A stretch of DNA of 64,000 bases from Podocnemis expansa (taxonomy: Eukaryota > Chordata > Testudines > Podocnemididae). This document shows, piece after piece, positions 12,201 through 22,432 of the stretch. Position numbers and translations under genes: made by a program. Under the pieces are notes generated by a model that saw nothing but the letters and a program-made list of their open reading frames with translations, had not been told where the DNA came from and ran no database searches. Positions within the stretch are counted from its first letter, which is position 1. The number at the start of each line of letters is the position of its first letter. The stretch spans positions 1,402,101 through 1,466,100 of the forward strand of contig ML681964.1 in NCBI GenBank assembly GCA_007922195.1, in the 5' to 3' direction.

Positions 12201-15200
12201 AAATATGAAAAGTAATCAGCAGTCTCTAAAGGATCCTTGACGTCAGCTTGCATTCAGAACACAGACGGCAGCACTGTATTTAAACATCTTCCTCTATCAG
12301 TACAGCAATACCATTCCAAAGATGCCTGTTCTCAGTCTAGCTTCTGCTTGTTTGGAAAGCTATGTTGCACTGATTTCTGAGGTAAATTCAGGATGCACTA
12401 ACTCACCTAATTTTGCTTTCCTTTTTCCATCAGCTCCCACTAATATGATGTTCTCCACTGTTTGAATCTAAACAACTGTGTTGATTTGCTGTAACAGTCT
12501 GACCTGATCCTCTGACTTACACTTCCCTGCATTTATTTTTCCTCTCATTCATCTGTACTCCCTCTTCAAGTGTCTGAAGTGGGATTTTTCTCCCATGAAA
12601 GCTTGTGTGATAAATTTGTTAGTCTTTAAAAGTGCCACTGGACTCCTTGTTTGTTCATGTAAAGATAGTTACCTTATGGTAGCTCTCATCATATTAACAA
12701 TTAGAAATGTTTAAAGCACTAGCAAAGGTTGAAGGCCATGCTGTCTTGAGTCCATTTCAGGCATTTTTATGCCTCTTCATATTAATCTGTAAATAGGAAA
12801 GCTTTTGATTTTAAAGTACATTAGTCACAATCTTGAATTTTTTTTGTTTTGCAGTTTGTGCATGAAAAAGAAATAGTAGCAGAAGATGATCAAGTGTTTC
12901 TTATGAAGCAGCAGGTAGTGTTACTTCATATTTATGTTAGGCAATTAGTTTCATTTAAGTTAACCAAATTATATTTATTTTTAACTTATTATAGTAAATG
13001 CAAATAGTAATTTCTAATTTTTTTTTTTTTTTCCCAGTCTCTGTTAGCGAAACAGCCACCGACTGCAGCTGGAAGACCAGTGGTTAGTAATAAAGATTTT
13101 AAATACTAAAACTAATAGCACATTCTTGGGTTTTGATTAATACAATGACGCATTTGGGTGAGAGGATTGTTGACTTCAGTTTTAAGAGCTCTTGTGATCT
13201 ACGAGCGTCTTTTTAATGCTCTCCTTTCTTATTGATATAAAAACACTTAAGCCTAGAATGAAATTGAGCTCCAAAGTGTGTGCCTTTTAAGATAAATATG
13301 TATATCTACACTTAAGTTAGATTTCTGCAACTACTAGATAAAATGTTCAGTGTAACTCTTGTTACTTCTTTAAATTTTAATTTTTTTCTATATTTAAACT
13401 TAAAATTTTTTTAAATTAGAAAAAAACATGGCAGCTCCTATAACTTTTCCAGTGAGAACTCAGCAGCTCCCCTCTGGAACTCAGCACTATGATCAATTAA
13501 GCTGCTTTTGCATGGCAAAGAAAGTAATCAAGGTTTTCCATGCTGTTCACTTCTGATAATTCTTTCCTCCATACTTGTGGCAGCTTGCCCCCATACTAAG
13601 CAGAGCTAGATATATAGCTTCTCCTGAACTAGTGGATGCAGTTTCCAGATCATCCAAAGCTTTACTGCTGATAAACAGGGTGTTTCCTTTCTCCCAGCCC
13701 TTGGAAGGGTGGAGTACCCCATCTCTGCAGTTGCTGGATTGTGGATCTTAGTTCCCATACTTGTTTGTTTTCTCCATTCACTTTCAGGTCCTTCATGAAG
13801 GCTATTCATGTCTCTAAAAATGTGTACTTCAGCATTTCATGATTGCTCATTTAAAACTGATTATTTTTTTGCCATGAGTAATTCCATTGAATTACTTAAT
13901 CAGTATAAATGTACTGTTTTTAAAAAATCAGGAGAAAATAGCAAAATGTAATTGAATAGTGTGCTTGTATAGTTTATATCTGGAAGTTGAGTACACAAAA
14001 TAATTTGAATGTTGAAATCTCCTCCTTTTTTGTAGGATGCCTCACCAAGAGTTCCTGGAGGCTCCCCTCGGACGCCAAACCGATCAGTAACATCCAATGT
14101 GGCCAGTGTGACACCTATCCCTACTGGCTCAAAGAAAATTGATCCTAATATGAAAGGTATATTTCTTGTGCGGGGAAAATGGGTTGGGAATAAGTTAGCT
14201 ACTCTTAGTTGCTTACTTGAAATACATTTGTATTTGTTTATACTGACTTAACGTGTGCAAGTCTAATAAAAATGCTAATGTAGACATGGTCAGAGGTATG
14301 AATAAAACATCCTTCTGACTGACAGAAGTTTCACCGACACAAGCGCTGGTGTCACCAGTTCTGCATGGGTGGCAGACTCCTTGTTAGGGACAGTTTAATT
14401 ATACTGATGGGGAGACTTCCATCAGCATAGAGCAGCTCCACAGGAGACGTTGTAGCAGTGCAGCTGTGCTACCGTAAGGTCTCTTTTGTGTAGACATAGT
14501 CTAAGAAACAAGGTGGCTAAGGTAATATTTTTATTGGACTAGCTTCTGTTGATGGAAGGGGTAAGCTTACAAGCCTCAGGGAATGGAGAAGGAAACCAGA
14601 TTATTCAGGGTGGGACAGATTAAGTGTGAAGGGGTCACATGAGTTTTGGGAGACCACTTACAGTGACCTGAGTGACTTTTCCCTCTAAAGTTGTAAGACA
14701 GTGGAGGGTTAGTAGGCAGCAGGATATGTTGTAGTGAGCCATAAAACCAGTGTGTCCAAAGCCATGGTTTTTAGAGTCTGGCAGAGGTGTGTTTGTTTCC
14801 AGGTCCATCTTTGGTAGGTGGTATGCCGGTTTTCTTTGAGGACAAGAGCTAAGGACTCTGATATATAGTGATCATTTCATGAAAAGTGTTACTCACATGT
14901 ATTAGAAATTTTTTTTTTTTTTTTTTTGTCTTATCGCTTTAGTTTGTGAGTTCATTTGACACCCCTAGCAATTGTCTGTCTGGTTCAGGCATATAGTTGT
15001 GGTATGCCTTATCAAGGGCATCAAATGTCCTGGTATGTCAGTAGGCATGTGTAGGAGCCATAGACCTTGAAAAATATGGTGTTGATGGGAATATTGATCA
15101 TTGTAGCAGTGTTGATATGGCTGCAAGTTTTGCAGCTGTTTTTTGGTAGTCTTTGCTGCTTTGAGTTGACATATCCTTGTCTTGGTTTAGATGATGAGCT

Positions 15201-18200
15201 TCATGACGTTGGGGGCTCTGTCTGAAGACCAGAAGAGTAAGTTTGAGAGAGATTCCTTTTCAGCTTTGGTCCCCATCAAATCTATGTTGTAATCGTTGGG
15301 TGATATCTTGTAGAATATAAAATCTAGTGTGCAGTGATGAGAGACAGCCAGAGGCAAGCAAGTTCTCCTGGGGTATTTGTGTGGCCCCGTTCCATGATGC
15401 AGTCTACTTCTGTAGTGGAATGTCCTTTGTTTGAAAGTGATTTTAAGAGTGTTAAAATCTGGATCCTTTAAGGATTTTCTCTGGTATCTGAATACCTGAT
15501 GGTAGAAGTGATTTCTGGGTATCTAAGGTGGTTACTGGGTTTGCAGAGGTAAATGTAGTAGTTTGTGTGTTTCTTGCATATAGTTATCTGTCCATCGTTG
15601 AAGCTGATTGCGGTCTCTGGGAAGCTGATGATGATGGAAGTCTTTGTGAGGACAGATGACCTCAACTCCCCCAATGAAAATATTGATTTATATTAGTGGT
15701 TTTGTGCATTTTTACAGAAACTCTTCTTCCAGGTGGCTGATGAAGAGGTTGGAACACTGGGGAGATGTCCTACTACCTGTGGTTTGGACAAAGAGTTGGT
15801 TGTTGAATATAAAGTTATGATGAGTGAAGATGAAATAGATGAGACTGTCAGTGTGCTTGGAATGGCTTTCTGGGCTTTGTTCCTTGTCTTTCAGATACTG
15901 GATGTAGGCAGCAAACAATCTCTTACTTTGTATTTAGCTTGAACACTTGGGTTTCCTTCTCCAGATCTGAAGAAAAGCTTGGTGAACCTTGAAATCTTCC
16001 AGTAAAAGACACTGCCTCACCCACATTCTTGTATCCTGGGATCAACCAAGTACTAAACACTACAAACAACTGTGTGCACTGAGCATTTATTTGGAAAACG
16101 TTTTTAATATATAAAAATATCTTTCTACTCTTTTGATTATAGCTGGAGCCGCAAGTGAAGGTGTCCTAGCTAACTTCTTCAACAGTTTGCTGAGTAAAAA
16201 AACCGGTTCCCCAGGTGGTCCTGGCGTTGGCAGTGGCAGCCCTGGAGGAGGAAGCAGTGGAGGTGGTGGCAGCAGTTTACCACCATCAGCAAAGAAATCA
16301 GGTATATTTATTATAAAGCAGCACATGCAGCATGCAATCTTTGTTAAAATGCAACCAGATAAGTTGTTTTTAAAAAATTATACAACCTGAATGTGTACAG
16401 CATTATCCATACCTCAGTGAAGTGGTAAAATCTTTTGGGAGCATGACACTGGTAAGCCAAGTTATGATCATGGTAAATCTTCCTGTGAGAGGGTGATAGT
16501 AGGTATTGTGAACCTCTGAGCTTTGGGGGAAAATAAAATCATACAGTATTAATATCTAACTAAAATTTATTAATATCTTGTTTCTATCTGCTTAGGTTTT
16601 AGCACTATGGAGCTCTGAGTTATTTAATTTTCCTTCTATCTGCTACTTTCCAATTTCTGTGTGCTAGAATCAGAACTTTTGTGGGAATAACAAATACAGA
16701 TAAAGATACTCTTGCAGGGGAATAATGAGGATAAGTAATGTGAGCCATCTCCTGAGCTTCCTTTTTTTTGATCCTTTTATCACTGGGTTAAAACCCATTA
16801 AGGATCTGTGATTTTTGAAGTAAGAATTTTCCTGTAAACTAGATTAAATAAACCTCTTCCCCCCCACACACATGTGGAAAAGGTAGGTAAGAAGACTGGG
16901 AATGTGAAGTGAATTTTTTGTGAATAAATTGTATTTTCAGTTGCTTAAGCACACTTTTTGGTTCTTTAGGAAATATACTCAAGAGATCAGTAACCAATGT
17001 CAGTCAAGTTTGTTATTTTTGGGATACTTAAACGTACAAGTTTAAAAAAAGACAGGCCAATCCTAGCCATGTAGCTGCTTGAAATATATCTCTATTATGA
17101 TGATATTGTGTGCTTAATACATACTAATATGTGACATGAATAATGCTGATAATGATATATATTAGTCCAGTGTGTGTTGGTCAACACTTTCTAGAAATTT
17201 TAGGAGATGGAAGGTATTAAAATTTCATAAGCTTTGCTTTCCATGCACTGTGGAAAGCATTGAGAGAAGTACTGTAAAAATAGGTTGTTAGACAAACAGT
17301 AGGATGACTTGCACATCTAAAATATGTTCTTCATTTTACAGTATTTCTTGACTGTTGATGCAATTTGTGATGTGCATGAAACTAATGGATTATAATAGGA
17401 ATTTGAAGTGATGTAGTGTACATGAATCCAGTGGTTTTCAGTCCAGGAGTTGGGACCCAGTACTGTGTTGCAGACCCGCAGCTAGTGGGTCGTGGCACCC
17501 TCTGCTTCTGACACTGCAAGACTGGAATACATTGCTCTAAGTAAGATGTAACTGTTGGTTTGCAGCATAAATTTATTTTTTTTCTACTGGATTTTGAGGG
17601 GAAAACAGAAAACAACTGCACTAATCCTTCATCATATGTCTACTCATATTGATGCCTGTTTTGGCACTTGAACATTAAATTTTATATTTGTATTTCGTCT
17701 AACGCAATCTGTAAAAAAAAGAAACTATTACAATCTTTTTGAGCATTTGATTCAGGCTGTTATATGTTTTTTTGTGATATTTTAACCCCTGCAGTGGAAG
17801 ATTTAGTATATTGCTAAAAACATTCTAAGTTAAAACTGTATTAGACACAAAATAGCACTAAATTTTATGTATTTGACTGACTGACTACCTTTTTCCTTGA
17901 AGTTTTTGACTAAAAATGACTTTCGGATACACGCACTTTTAGGGAGTTTCTTTTGTCAGTTTCAATATTTTGAAGAAAAACTATTGACACAAAAAATCTT
18001 TTCTCTAAAATTTTGAAGGCAGACATGATGCATTTTTTGGCCGGCTCTACTTACAGGTATATTTGTGTGTTTAGATAGCTCATCGTATCTTTTAGTAAAG
18101 ATTAATCGATATTTTGTAAATAGGCCCTGTTCATACTAATTTGTAACCGATTTGTCTTAACCTGCATCAGTTTAAAATAAGTAGTTTTTAAAAGCTGTAT

Positions 18201-21200
18201 AGAAACTTTGTGTAACTTTGATATGGCTTACAGAAGCTTTTCAGTTATCTTCTGGCTTCTGTTAATTCCAAATACCAGAAGTCAGTGATATATTGAATAT
18301 TTAAACACTTAATGAATCTTACTTCACTTTCAGTATTGGTGTTCTCATCTGTTTAAGAAGATTCAATTAATTCATGTTGTCCCATTATGTAAGACTGAGT
18401 TCTGTCCACATCCTTTTGCCCTCCGATAATGGTTTATGCTCTGTGTCGCATAAACTGGGTATCAAAATAAAGTTGAATGTATTCTGTAATAAAGATCCGA
18501 AGAGGTAGCTGTGCTAGTCTGGTTCAGTAAAACAAACAAACATGGAGTCCTGTGGCACTTAAAGACTAACAAATTTATTTTTTGCACGAGCTTTCATGGG
18601 AGAAAATCCCACCCATCTTCAAATTGTCTGACAAAGTGGGATTTTCTTCTGTAACAGAGTACACTGCTTTAACTGTCAGCTCAGAGGGGTTAAATTATTT
18701 TGTTGGTATTTTCTGGTTCTAATGTGCATTCATTTTGCTTCATATGGTACAATAGTGGTCTGTAAAACTATGAATTGTATGTCAGCTGTTGCTAATTATC
18801 CTATAATTTCACATTAACATTTATACTTCATATTCAGGTATATGGTAAATTGTGACTTCAAGCTAAAAGCAAAGCTACAACTTCTAACATACATTTCTCA
18901 CTAACACTTGGGTACAGTACATACCTTTTCTTAGCAAAGCTTTGCTGCCTGATGTAAATAAATGCAGTCATTTTAAGAGGTGTGAATCCTAAGACAGTGC
19001 ATGTCCATTGCTACTAATAGCAATAGACTTGCTTTTAGTGATAGGCAAGTAGTTTGGAAATATTTTATTAAAAAGTTAGGAAAAGGAATCAAATTAAAAT
19101 TATTTAAGAATCACAGTAGAGAGTATAAATGCAAGGGAAAAGCAAGAATAAAGCTAATGTATAATGGTAGGACTGGAAGGAATCTCATGAGGTTATCTAG
19201 TCCAGCCCGTGCATTCACAACAAGATTAAGCTTTGTCTTCTTCTAGACCATCCCCGACAAGTGTTTAACTTGTTCTTAAAAAGTGGAGACTCTAGTCTCC
19301 ATAAGCAATTTGTTTCAGTGCTACACTACCCTGATAGTTAGGTTGTGTTTTTTTTTTTTTTTTCCTACTGTCCAGTCTAAACCACCCTTACTGCAGTTTT
19401 AGCCCATTGCTGCTTCTCCAGTCCTCAGAAGCTAAGAACAGTTTTTTCTCTCTCCTCCTTGTAACAACCTTTTATGTATTTGAAAACTGTTATCTCCCCT
19501 CTCTTTTCCAAGCTAAACTGTTTTTGCTTTTCTTCACTGATAGGTCACTAGACCTTTAATTTTTGTTGCTCTTCTTCTCTGAACTTTTTTTCCATTTGTC
19601 CTCGTCTTTTCTGAAATATGGTGTCTAGAACTGGGCAAAATATTCCAGTTGAGGCCTAATCAGTGCAGAGAAGAACAGAAGAATTGCTTCTGGTGTTTTG
19701 ATAATAACAGTTCTACTAATACATCCTAGAATCATGCCCCCCCCCCCCCCAACAGTGTAACACTGACTTGTATAGCTTGTGATCCACTATGATCTCCAAA
19801 TCCTTTTCGGCAATACCTTTTCATTGTGAATTATTTTGCATTTTGTATGTGTGCAGATGATGTTTCCCTCCTAAGCAAAGTATTTTTCATTTGTCCTTAT
19901 TAAATTTCATCCTGTTTACTTCACACCACTTCTTCAGTTTGTCCAGATCACATTCATTTTAATCCTGTCCTCTAAAGCACATGCAGCCCCTCCCATCTTG
20001 GTGTTATCTGCAAATTTTATAAGTGTGCTCTCTAAACCATTATTTAAATCATTGATAAAGATCTTGAACTGAACTGCAACCAGAACAGATCTCTGTGTAA
20101 CCCCTGTCAGTATGCCCTTCTAGCTACACTGTGAACCACTAATAACTGCTCTCTGGAAATGGTTTACCTGCCAGTTACGCACCCACCTTATGGTAGCTCC
20201 ATCTAGGTTATATTTCCCTTATTTGTTTGAAGGGGGCATGTGAGACAATATCAGAAATCTTACTAAAGTCAAAACATACATCTACTGCTTCCCCCATCCA
20301 CATGCCTTGTTACCATATCAAAGAAGGCTATTGGGTTGGTTTGACACAATTTTGTTCTTGACAAATCCATGCTGACTAATTGCTTATTGCCTTTGACTTT
20401 TAGGTGCTTGCAAACAGATTTGCTTAATTATTTGCTCCATCTCTTTCCAAGTACTGAAGTTAAGATGACTGGTCTGTAATTCTGTGGGTTGTCCTTATTT
20501 CCCTTTTAATAGATTGGCACTATATTTGCCCTTTTCCAGTCATCTGGAATCTCTCCTGTCTTCCATGATTATTTTTTTTAAGAATTGCTAATGGCTCAGA
20601 CATCTCCTCAGTCTCCTCCTTAAGCATTCTAGAATGCATTTCATCAGGCCCTGGTGACTTGACGACATCTAATTTGTCTAAGTAATTTCTAATTTAATGC
20701 TTTCCCTATTATAGCTCCATAGTCTACCTTATTTTCACTATCACTCACTGTATTAAACATCCAGTGGCTGCTTACCTTCCTACAGTCATTTAACATTTCT
20801 GCCACTTCCACATGTAGCTAACAAGGACTCAGCCTCCCAATAATTACTACCACCACCTGATTTATAAAGTAAACCAAATTAACTGTGATTCTTCACCCCT
20901 ATATTTGCTATCTTTGTCTTGCATGTATTTTTTACTCTGAAAACAGTTATCAATCTTCAAAGCAAAAATTGTTGTTTTTTTTCAGCAGAGGCAGGAGGTA
21001 ATCTGATTAGAATGGTAACTAATAGCATACAGTTATAAAAATAGAAACTGCAACTGTTACATACATTATAGCAATTTAACATTTTTGTAGAAAATGTTTT
21101 TGGTTTAGCTAATTGTACTGTCTTTATATATTGTCCAATATATGCATAGTTAAGCTTCCTGGATAGTCCAAACAGTTGATAAAGCCATTTTATCATCAGA

Positions 21201-22432
21201 AATACTGTCTAGGACTCTGGAAGAATTGAATTGTGTAACTTAGTAGCAGAAGTGTGCATGACATCTTGCAGGCAGAAGCCAGGTGGTGGGAATCTGGAAT
21301 CATCTGTCATGATTTACCTCCAGAATATTTTTAAAACCTAGCTGGTATGGAATAAGGTCTTGAAGGTTGCTAAGCAATAACTTCTTGATGGTATTTAATA
21401 ATAATCTGTGACCTAGCATAGAAAAATCAATATAGGACATAAAATAAGTTCTTAAACTTAAATGTCAAGTTACTAGATGCTGAGTGCCTGTCTGCTGCTT
21501 GAGCTATGTGATCAGCATTTTTCAGTTGACTTTTTGGGTATATCTGCACTGCAGCTGTGGATGAGGAGTAACTTCTAGTTCAGGTAGATCAAACTAGCAC
21601 ACTAAAAATAAGTTAGTGGCACTGGTGACCAGATTCATGTACCAGACTACGTACATAACACTTCAGATGAGGTGACAGCCCAATCCACTACTTGTGCCTC
21701 TGTGGGCACACTGCTACTTTTAGTGTGCTAACTTGTTCACAGTGAGCATATTTGTTTTCCTGAGCTGGAAATTGCACCTTCTAGCTCAGGGGTTCTCACC
21801 CCCACCCCACCCCCCCGCCATGCCACCTTTACCTTTTACACTGCTTCTGGAGTTGGCACTGCCTTCAGAGCACCCAGCCAGCTGCTGCTGTTTTCTGGCC
21901 ACCCAGTTCTGAAGGGCTCTGGCAGTCAGCCATGGATGGGGCTGAAAGTTGCAGCCCTAGCATGTGCATGGCAGACAGCTTCCAGCCATACTCTGCTTCC
22001 CCCAACACCTTGAGGGGCCCAACCTCTGGTTTGAGAACCTTTGTTCTAGCTGCTGTGTGGACATACTCTTATTCTGTGACTCAGAGCGTACCCAAAACAA
22101 AATTGAACATAGTGTAAAAGCACACTAGTTGATTTTTTTATTGTTTAAATACTTACTTTTTTTTTTGCTTTAATACAAACATTAACTTTTTATTTGATGG
22201 TGTTCACAAGAAATAACATAATTGTGGGAAAACAAGTCTTTTCATTTTAAAGCATGACCCAAGTGTTCTGTTGGTTTTTATTTGTTGTTTGTTGTTTTTT
22301 TGTTTTTCATTCCATACAGGCCAAAAGGCAGTCTTCACTGATGTTCAGGCAGAATTGGATAGAATTTCACGAAAACCTGAAATGGTTTCTCCTACAACAC
22401 CTACATCCCCCACAGAAGGCGAAGCATCTTGA
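3094..22432 (+). CDS. DYNC1LI1: DYNC1LI1 (partial, 3' nine coding exons): dynein-1 light intermediate chain 1
   Basis: Join of 3094-3263, 8006-8099, 9448-9583, 10079-10190, 12855-12914, 13038-13082, 14036-14156, 16143-16301 and 22320-22432. The spliced frame gives about 335 residues plus the end of a Leu codon, equal to roughly residues 189-523 of vertebrate LIC1, so the N-terminal third (including the P-loop) lies upstream of the window. By homology these are exons 5-13 of a 13-exon gene. The family role is a non-catalytic subunit of cytoplasmic dynein-1: a Ras-like fold binds the heavy chain, and a disordered C-terminal arm recruits adaptors such as BICD2, Hook and Spindly. Visible landmarks are the TKCD motif (G4-like) split across the first intron, the block IPAGWDND-type (here FIPAGWDND), Ser/Thr-Pro sites in [15 protein letters not shown], the effector helix [16 protein letters not shown], a Gly-rich linker, and the terminus [14 protein letters not shown]. 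All introns are GT-AG and no frameshift is seen. Identification is firm. Confidence 0.97.
3865..4069. mobile_element. hAT-type MITE (205 bp) with perfect 8-bp target duplication
   Basis: Terminal inverted repeats are CAGTGTTTCCCAACC at the left and GTTGGGAACCACTG at the right, a hAT/Charlie-like terminus. The 8-bp flanks GCCTAGGC (3857-3864 and 4070-4077) are identical. No coding capacity. Confidence 0.88.
4670..7640 (+). mobile_element. Decayed DIRS-like (tyrosine recombinase) retroelement
   Basis: A run of disrupted frames resembles the gag-like and recombinase parts of reptilian DIRS elements. There is a TATAAG-type leader near 4800. A Cys-rich knuckle, [19 protein letters not shown], is encoded near 5040-5100. 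The segment [20 protein letters not shown] is at about 6340-6400. [17 protein letters not shown] and a following Gln-Arg-Ile-Ser stretch (about 7180-7380) look like the recombinase C-terminal region. A terminal GAACATGAGCAAAGAATAAC-type end occurs near 7590. The reverse transcriptase is not recognisable and is presumably deleted. Family placement is from memory of such elements, so superfamily confidence is moderate. Confidence 0.5.
8006..8099 (+). CDS. DYNC1LI1: DYNC1LI1 coding exon (exon 6 by homology)
   Basis: This exon follows a long T-rich tract and ACAG. It reads [20 protein letters not shown] and continues to RRFCLQ, then the first base of a Tyr codon. The donor GTATCC is non-consensus after +3. 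It is chosen because the next exon supplies AT, restoring Tyr-Gly-Ala-Ala, the conserved sequence of the family. Confidence 0.95.
9448..9583 (+). CDS. DYNC1LI1: DYNC1LI1 coding exon (exon 7 by homology)
   Basis: The acceptor is TTCAG. The exon reads (Y)[19 protein letters not shown], then the segment ending [10 protein letters not shown], with the last Ile codon split after AT at a good GTAAGT donor. This is the core of the Ras-like domain. Confidence 0.96.
10079..10190 (+). CDS. DYNC1LI1: DYNC1LI1 coding exon (exon 8 by homology)
   Basis: The exon begins with the third base of the split Ile codon after CTTCAG. It reads [20 protein letters not shown] and ends ITKPPVRK at AAG followed by GTAACT. 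The phase is correct on both sides, and the region is strongly conserved in LIC proteins. Confidence 0.96.
10419..10480 (-). repeat. Short interspersed repeat fragment (GGAGTCC...GACTAAC family)
   Basis: On the minus strand it reads as the same repeat as the copies near 12590, 18540, 26760, 35440, 42980 and 59080: AGTCCTGTGGCACTTT, then AAAGACTA and GTTTATTGCACAAGCTT. Fragment only, in DYNC1LI1 intron 8. Confidence 0.7.
11235..11468. repeat. MITE with GTCTACAC-type ends
   Basis: Left end GGCCTGGTCTGTTCTAGA and right end AGTGTGGACAAGGTCAGACT are imperfect inverted repeats of the kind (GGTCTACACT...) that mark a non-autonomous DNA element common in turtle genomes. No ORF. Confidence 0.5.
12500..12657 (-). 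repeat. Short interspersed repeat copy (GGAGTCC...GACTAAC family)
   Basis: The minus strand reads AAGGAGTCCAGTGGCACTTT, AAAGACTAACAAATTT and an AGCTTTCATGGGAGAAAA-type segment, then a GGGAAGTGTAAGTCAG segment. It is the same layout as the copies near 35300-35470 and 38926-39100. Intronic. Confidence 0.75.
12855..12914 (+). CDS. DYNC1LI1: DYNC1LI1 60-bp coding exon (exon 9 by homology)
   Basis: Exactly 20 codons, [20 protein letters not shown], flanked by TTGCAG and GTAGTG. Phase 0 on both sides. It lies at the border between the folded domain and the disordered C-terminal arm. Confidence 0.95.
13038..13082 (+). CDS. DYNC1LI1: DYNC1LI1 45-bp micro-exon (exon 10 by homology)
   Basis: Fifteen codons, [15 protein letters not shown], preceded by a long T tract plus CCCAG and followed by GTTAGT. 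It is separated from the previous exon by a mini-intron of only 123 bp. Phase 0 on both sides. Confidence 0.94.
14036..14156 (+). CDS. DYNC1LI1: DYNC1LI1 coding exon (exon 11 by homology)
   Basis: The exon starts [17 protein letters not shown] after TTTTTTGTAG and ends KKIDPNMK plus the first base of Ala, before GTATAT. It contains clustered SP and TP sites; in mammalian LIC1 this segment is phosphorylated in mitosis (family knowledge). Confidence 0.96.
14275..14503. repeat. MITE with TGTAGACAT-type ends
   Basis: Left ATGTAGACATGGTC and right TGTGTAGACATAGTC mark both ends. The interior is non-coding. Similar ends recur at 25169-25588, 21536-22078 and 54094-54316. It lies just before the Penelope-like fragment. 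Confidence 0.5.
14505..15662 (-). mobile_element. Penelope-like element fragment, antisense, in DYNC1LI1 intron 11
   Basis: The minus strand encodes broken pieces resembling the end of the RT domain and the GIY-YIG region of vertebrate Penelope-like elements. The clearest is at 15470-15600, with [19 protein letters not shown] followed by a motif like the family's YSxxLRY. The plus strand carries the typical antisense strings TATTTGTGTGGCCCCGTTCC and CATGATGCAGTCTACTTCT. The poly-T at about 14909-14928 and many indels show decay. Class assignment is from recalled family sequence. Confidence 0.65.
16143..16301 (+). CDS. DYNC1LI1: DYNC1LI1 coding exon with adaptor-binding helix (exon 12 by homology)
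   Basis: Opens (A)[19 protein letters not shown] and continues into a Gly/Ser-rich linker before SLPPSAKKS. The amphipathic helix with the tandem Phe pair (NFFNSLL) is the helix-1 segment by which LIC1 binds activating adaptors; both phenylalanines are intact. The donor is GTATAT, with the final G shared with the next exon. Confidence 0.96.
17429..17618 (-). mobile_element. hAT-type MITE (GGGACCCAGT family)
   Basis: Starts CAGTGGTTTTCAGTCC and ends AGAAAACAACTG. Internally it carries GTTGGGACCCAGTACTG, the reverse complement of the motif in the copies at 44078-44266 and 51487-51672. The flanking octamers CATGAATC and CACTAATC match at 6 of 8 positions, as expected of an old 8-bp target duplication. 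Confidence 0.75.
18494..18645 (+). repeat. Short interspersed repeat copy with 5' GTAGCTGTGCTAGTCT end
   Basis: Contains GAGGTAGCTGTGCTAGTCTG, GAGTCCTGTGGCACTTAAAG, ACTAACAAATTTATTT and GAGAAAATCCCAC. One of the more complete sense copies in this window. Confidence 0.8.
19160..20815 (-). mobile_element. CR1 LINE, about 1.65 kb, antisense, in DYNC1LI1 intron 12
   Basis: The plus strand shows the antisense of the CR1 ORF2 C-terminal half and 3' end, starting with GGACTGGAAGGAATCTCATG and GTTATCTAGTCCAG. Further in come antisense strings for the reverse-transcriptase thumb and palm region: TTCTGTGGGTTGTCCTTATT (NPGNYRP-type on the other strand), GACAAATCCATGCTGAC and TCATCAGGCCCTGGTGACTT. A C tract (19738-19750), indels and stops show that it is inactive. 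The 3' end of the element is at the left. Confidence 0.88.
21536..22078. mobile_element. TGTAGACAT-type MITE, interrupted by a hAT element
   Basis: Left end GGGTATATCTGCACTGCAGC and right end GCTGTGTGGACATACTC are inverted. The copy is split by the hAT element at 21787-22043, whose duplicated target octamer lies inside this MITE. Confidence 0.6.
21787..22043. mobile_element. hAT-type MITE nested in another MITE, perfect 8-bp target duplication
   Basis: Ends CAGGGGTTCTCACC and GGTTTGAGAACCTTTG are inverted hAT-like termini. TTCTAGCT is repeated exactly at 21779-21786 and 22044-22051. The interior is GC-rich. Confidence 0.85.
22320..22432 (+). CDS. DYNC1LI1: DYNC1LI1 last coding exon (exon 13 by homology)
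   Basis: The acceptor is CCATACAG. The exon reads (G)[19 protein letters not shown] and ends [14 protein letters not shown] with TGA at 22430-22432. The Thr/Ser-Pro-rich terminus matches the conserved end of vertebrate LIC1. Confidence 0.97.

Noticed and set aside
16087..16326. Pro-rich minus-strand frame opposite DYNC1LI1 exon 12
   Set aside because: It is the shadow of the Gly-rich coding strand.
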